From: DATBHZ01 sp036557185
GTDB taxonomy: Bacteria > Actinomycetota > Acidimicrobiia > IMCC26256 > JAENVU01
Assembly: GCA_036557185.1 (NCBI GenBank)
Contig: DATBHZ010000040.1
Span: 1-7,991, forward strand
DNA: 7,991 bases
Direction of reading: 5' to 3'
The notes beneath the pieces are model-generated. The model searched no databases. It was not told the origin of the DNA and saw only the letters and a list, made by a program, of their open reading frames with translations. How positions within the stretch are numbered: the first letter of the stretch is position 1; each line of letters begins with the position of its first letter. The position numbers and the translations under genes are program-made. Below are positions 5,148 through 7,991 of this stretch, piece after piece.

Positions 5148-7985
5148 CTATCGCACCTGCTCGAGCCGGCGAAGGCGCGCGGCCTCGACGAGCTGCGCCC
5201 GCGCGACCGTCGGTACCTGACTGGACGCGACTGGAGGTGACAGCAGGTTGCCCTGCCCGAGGTCGCACGCGGTCCGTGCGACGAGCGCCATCTGCTCGGT
5301 GGTCTCGATGCCCTCGGCCGCGACACGCAGCCCGAGCCCGTGGCCCATGGTGACGATGGCCCCGAGGATCGACTCACGGTCGCCGGGCCCGCGCACGAAC
5401 GATCCGTCGATCTTCACGCCGCCGACGTCGAAATCACGAAGCCGCCCGAACAGCGAGTAGCCGACCCCGAAGTCGTCGAGGGCGAGCGAGACCCCCATGG
5501 TCCGGATCGCGCCCAGCACGCTGAGCGCCTCCTCGCTGGCATCGAGCGCCGCGCTCTCGGTGATCTCCAGCTCGAGGAGGCCCGGAGCGAGGCGGCTGTC
5601 TCCCAGGGCCGAGGCGACCGCGTCGACGAGCTCGAAGCGCGCGCAGTTCGGGGCGGCGACATTGACCGCCACCCGTACCGGAACACCACGCTCCACCCAC
5701 TCCTGCGCCTCGCGGCAAGCGGCACGGAGCACCCAGGCGTCGAGCGAGAGGCTCAGGCCGCCTTGGTCCGCGACGCGCAGGAAGGTCGCCGGAGCGAGCA
5801 AGCCGAGCCCGGGATGCTCCCACCGGACGAGCGCCTCGACTGCCACCACCGTGTCGCTCGCGAGCTCCACCTCCGGTTGGAACGCGAGGACCAGCTCGTC
5901 CTCGAGCAGCGCGCGTCGCAGGTCTCCTTCGAGCACCAGGCGTGAACGCGCCGGCGCGGGCGAGCCGACCCGGTAGACGCGTGTCGTGTTCCGACCGTGG
6001 TCCTTCGCGTCGTACATCGCGTAGTCGGCATGACGCAGGAGCTCGTCGTAGCTCGTGCCGTCGTCGGGGAAGACCGACAGGCCCACGCTCGCAGAGACCA
6101 CGACGGCCTCACCATCGAGCCGCACAGGGGTCGAGATGGACTCGCGCACGCGCTCGGCGAGGTCGAGCGCTCTCGGCCGATCGACGTCGTGCAGCAAGAG
6201 CGCGAACTCGTCACCGCCGACACGCGCCAGCTCGTCGCCCGCGCGGACGATCCCGTTGAGCCGGTCGGCAACGCTGCGCAGCACGACGTCGCCGTGCTCG
6301 TGTCCGAGGCTGTCGTTGATCCGCTTGAAGTGGTCGAGATCGATGAACAAGAGCGCGGGACGCAAGCCGTCGCGCCCGGCGCGGGCGAGCGACGTCGACA
6401 CGCGCTCCTCGAACAAGGCTCGGTTGGCCAGGCCGGTCAGCGAATCGTGCAGCGCCTGGTCACGCACTCGTCGCAGCAGGCGCGCGTTCAGCAGGGCGGT
6501 CGCGGAGAGATCGGCGACACCCACCATGCGCTCGAGCACCGCCGCGCGCTGCTGCGGGATCTCCTCCTCGACGAAGCCGGCCACCACGAGGCCGAGCAGC
6601 TCGCCGTGGTGCATGATCGGGACGGTCGCCACGGCCTCGACGTTCAGGACCGACGCGAGCGCCCGCAGCAGCTCGTCACCGATCTCCTTCGTCCGCACGA
6701 AACCCGGCACCGGGTCCCGGACGAGGTTCGCGACCGCGGTGTTGCGCGCCGACTCGACCTCCACCTTGCCGAGCCACTGCTCGACGTCGTCGGGCCAACC
6801 CGAGTGACCGCGGACGACGAGGGTTCCCTCGGCCTCGTCCCACAAGAGGACGACCGCGGCGTGGCCGGAGATGACGTCTGGCACCGCCTCGGCAAGCTTC
6901 TGGGCCACCTGGTCGGCCGAGCTCACGTCCGCGAGCGCCTGCGCGAGGCGCAGGAGCGCGGCCGCGGTCGCGCCCCGGCTCCACGCCGTGTCCAACGCCG
7001 TGGCGTGATCGAGGGCCGCGGCGGCCATGCGCGCGTAGGCAGCGAGGAGCACCCACTCCTGCCGGAAGAGCTCGTGGTCGTCGTAGAGCGCGCCGAGGTA
7101 GCCGTAGGACTCGCGTGCCGACGCGATCTCGATCACGATCTGATCCGCCTCGCCGACCAGATCCTCACGGAGCAGCCAGGCCTCGGCCATCTCGCGTGCT
7201 GCCGCGTCGTCCGAGAATCCCGTCGAGTACACACGCATGCCGCGTTCCTCGGTCGGCGCGAGCGCGAGCAGGTACCGCGAGGCGCTCACGGCGCTACCCG
7301 CGCGCTCCAGGATGCGCGTGAGCACCGTGTCCAGATCGTCGGCCGAGACGAGGTCGACCGCGTTCGACTGCATCGCCTCCAGCTGTGCCGTTACCGCGAA
7401 GAGCTGATCCTCGAGGACGGCGATCCTCTTCTCCGGTCCGCGCATGCGTGAGCGGCGCGGCCAATGCAGCTCGTACCGGCACTCGGGCGCGCCCGTGACC
7501 TGACACTCGGAGTGCTCGACCTGCAACGGCGGCAGGCCGAAGAGCGGACCGATCGTCCGGAGCAGCCCGATGTTGTACTCGCAGTCGAGCCGGTCCGGCT
7601 CCCAGCCGTCGTCGAGCCGGTAGGTGACGATCGCGCTCGTCGGCGTGACGTCGGCGCAGTCCATCGTGGCTACGGACGAGAATTTCTCCGCAGTCTTCGT
7701 GATGTTCGACAGGACACGAGCGGGTGAGCCGAGCGCGCGCAGGAGCATGCGCAGGCCGGTCCCGACCTGGTACTCCAGCGCGGACTCACCGATATGGAGG
7801 GAGACGTGCTCGTCGTCGAGCACGTCGGCGGCCGCGCGGAACAGCGCGACCTTCTCCTCGTACGTGCTCCAGACGTGCTCGTCCTCGAGCGCGGCGGCAC
7901 TCCGGCTCTCGCCCGCGAGCGCGAGCATCCGATCCACGCCCTCGTCCCCCGCCAGAGCCCGAACGTGGCGGACGATGAGGCACAT
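5148..7985 (-). CDS. Multi-domain cyclic-di-GMP enzyme: Cys-rich sensor, two GAF-like regions, GGDEF, EAL
   Basis: This 945-residue soluble protein has no membrane helix. Residues 1-176 form a sensor-like domain ending in a Cys pair, C161 and C169, in EHSECQVTGAPECRYELHW, which resembles V4R-type ligand/metal domains (tentative). A short coiled coil (about 184-206) leads to two GAF-like regions (about 215-330 and 345-500). The diguanylate cyclase domain (511-670) has FIDLDHFKRIND (547-558), RVGGDEF with GGDEF at 590-594, an inhibitory-site RxxD at 581-584 five residues before it, and a late AKDHGRN. The phosphodiesterase domain (about 682-925) keeps E717 (EALVRW), N775, E807 (EITES), D837/D838 (DDFG), K858 (KID), E891 (AEGIET) and Q911. 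Both activities, synthesis and breakdown of cyclic-di-GMP, therefore look possible. ATG 7985 lies 6 nt from the window edge, so the ribosome site is unseen and the true start may be further upstream. Confidence 0.9.
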   Translation of the reverse strand: MCLIVRHVRALAGDEGVDRMLALAGESRSAAALEDEHVWSTYEEKVALFRAAADVLDDEHVSLHIGESALEYQVGTGLRMLLRALGSPARVLSNITKTAEKFSSVATMDCADVTPTSAIVTYRLDDGWEPDRLDCEYNIGLLRTIGPLFGLPPLQVEHSECQVTGAPECRYELHWPRRSRMRGPEKRIAVLEDQLFAVTAQLEAMQSNAVDLVSADDLDTVLTRILERAGSAVSASRYLLALAPTEERGMRVYSTGFSDDAAAREMAEAWLLREDLVGEADQIVIEIASARESYGYLGALYDDHELFRQEWVLLAAYARMAAAALDHATALDTAWSRGATAAALLRLAQALADVSSADQVAQKLAEAVPDVISGHAAVVLLWDEAEGTLVVRGHSGWPDDVEQWLGKVEVESARNTAVANLVRDPVPGFVRTKEIGDELLRALASVLNVEAVATVPIMHHGELLGLVVAGFVEEEIPQQRAAVLERMVGVADLSATALLNARLLRRVRDQALHDSLTGLANRALFEERVSTSLARAGRDGLRPALLFIDLDHFKRINDSLGHEHGDVVLRSVADRLNGIVRAGDELARVGGDEFALLLHDVDRPRALDLAERVRESISTPVRLDGEAVVVSASVGLSVFPDDGTSYDELLRHADYAMYDAKDHGRNTTRVYRVGSPAPARSRLVLEGDLRRALLEDELVLAFQPEVELASDTVVAVEALVRWEHPGLGLLAPATFLRVADQGGLSLSLDAWVLRAACREAQEWVERGVPVRVAVNVAAPNCARFELVDAVASALGDSRLAPGLLELEITESAALDASEEALSVLGAIRTMGVSLALDDFGVGYSLFGRLRDFDVGGVKIDGSFVRGPGDRESILGAIVTMGHGLGLRVAAEGIETTEQMALVARTACDLGQGNLLSPPVASSQVPTVARAQLVEAARLRRLEQVR

Positions 7986-7991
7986 GGTCGC

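Noticed and set aside
5997..7451. A 484-codon plus-strand frame antisense to the cyclic-di-GMP enzyme
   Set aside because: The opposite strand encodes GAF-like and GGDEF domains with intact motifs; the antisense product shows only compositionally biased sequence.
1..7991. Possible mobile element, toxin-antitoxin, phage-defence or CRISPR content
   Set aside because: No transposase, integrase, terminal repeats, spaced repeat array, nuclease or toxin motif is seen. The PLDc_N domain of the small SHOCT protein lacks any phospholipase or nuclease HKD motif, so it is not a defence effector.

Overview
The window is GC-rich throughout, densely coded, with GTG as well as ATG starts and long non-stop shadow frames. 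Together with the gene families present, this points to an actinobacterium, possibly an Acidimicrobiia-like lineage (inference; no rRNA or marker gene is present). I see no tRNA, rRNA, CRISPR array, insertion sequence or other mobile element.

Left end (1-1195). A truncated minus-strand gene (1-242) carries the N-terminus of an MGDG-synthase/UgtP-like glycolipid glycosyltransferase. It is divergent from a plus-strand DMT-superfamily membrane transporter (335-1195), with a 92-bp shared upstream region between them.

Middle (1199-4988, all minus strand). In transcription order: a small PLDc_N/SHOCT membrane protein (4988-4578), a flavin-reductase-like FMN-binding protein (4543-3998), a MenA/UbiA-type membrane prenyltransferase (3898-2885) and an AlkK-like acyl-CoA ligase (2836-1199). 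The gaps are 34, 99 and 48 bp, so partial co-transcription is possible but not proven. The last gap holds a perfect GC hairpin just after the prenyltransferase stop. The ligase converges on the transporter with only 3 bp between stop codons.

Right end (5148-7985, minus strand). One large cyclic-di-GMP enzyme has an N-terminal Cys-containing sensor domain (V4R-like, tentative), two GAF-like regions, an intact GGDEF domain with an inhibitory site, and an intact EAL domain. Its start lies 6 nt from the window edge.

The genes look like ordinary chromosomal content: membrane lipid or quinone metabolism, fatty-acid activation and second-messenger signalling. I found no convincing undescribed multi-gene system. 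The best leads are the sensor domain of the cyclic-di-GMP protein and the atypical second Asp motif of the prenyltransferase.
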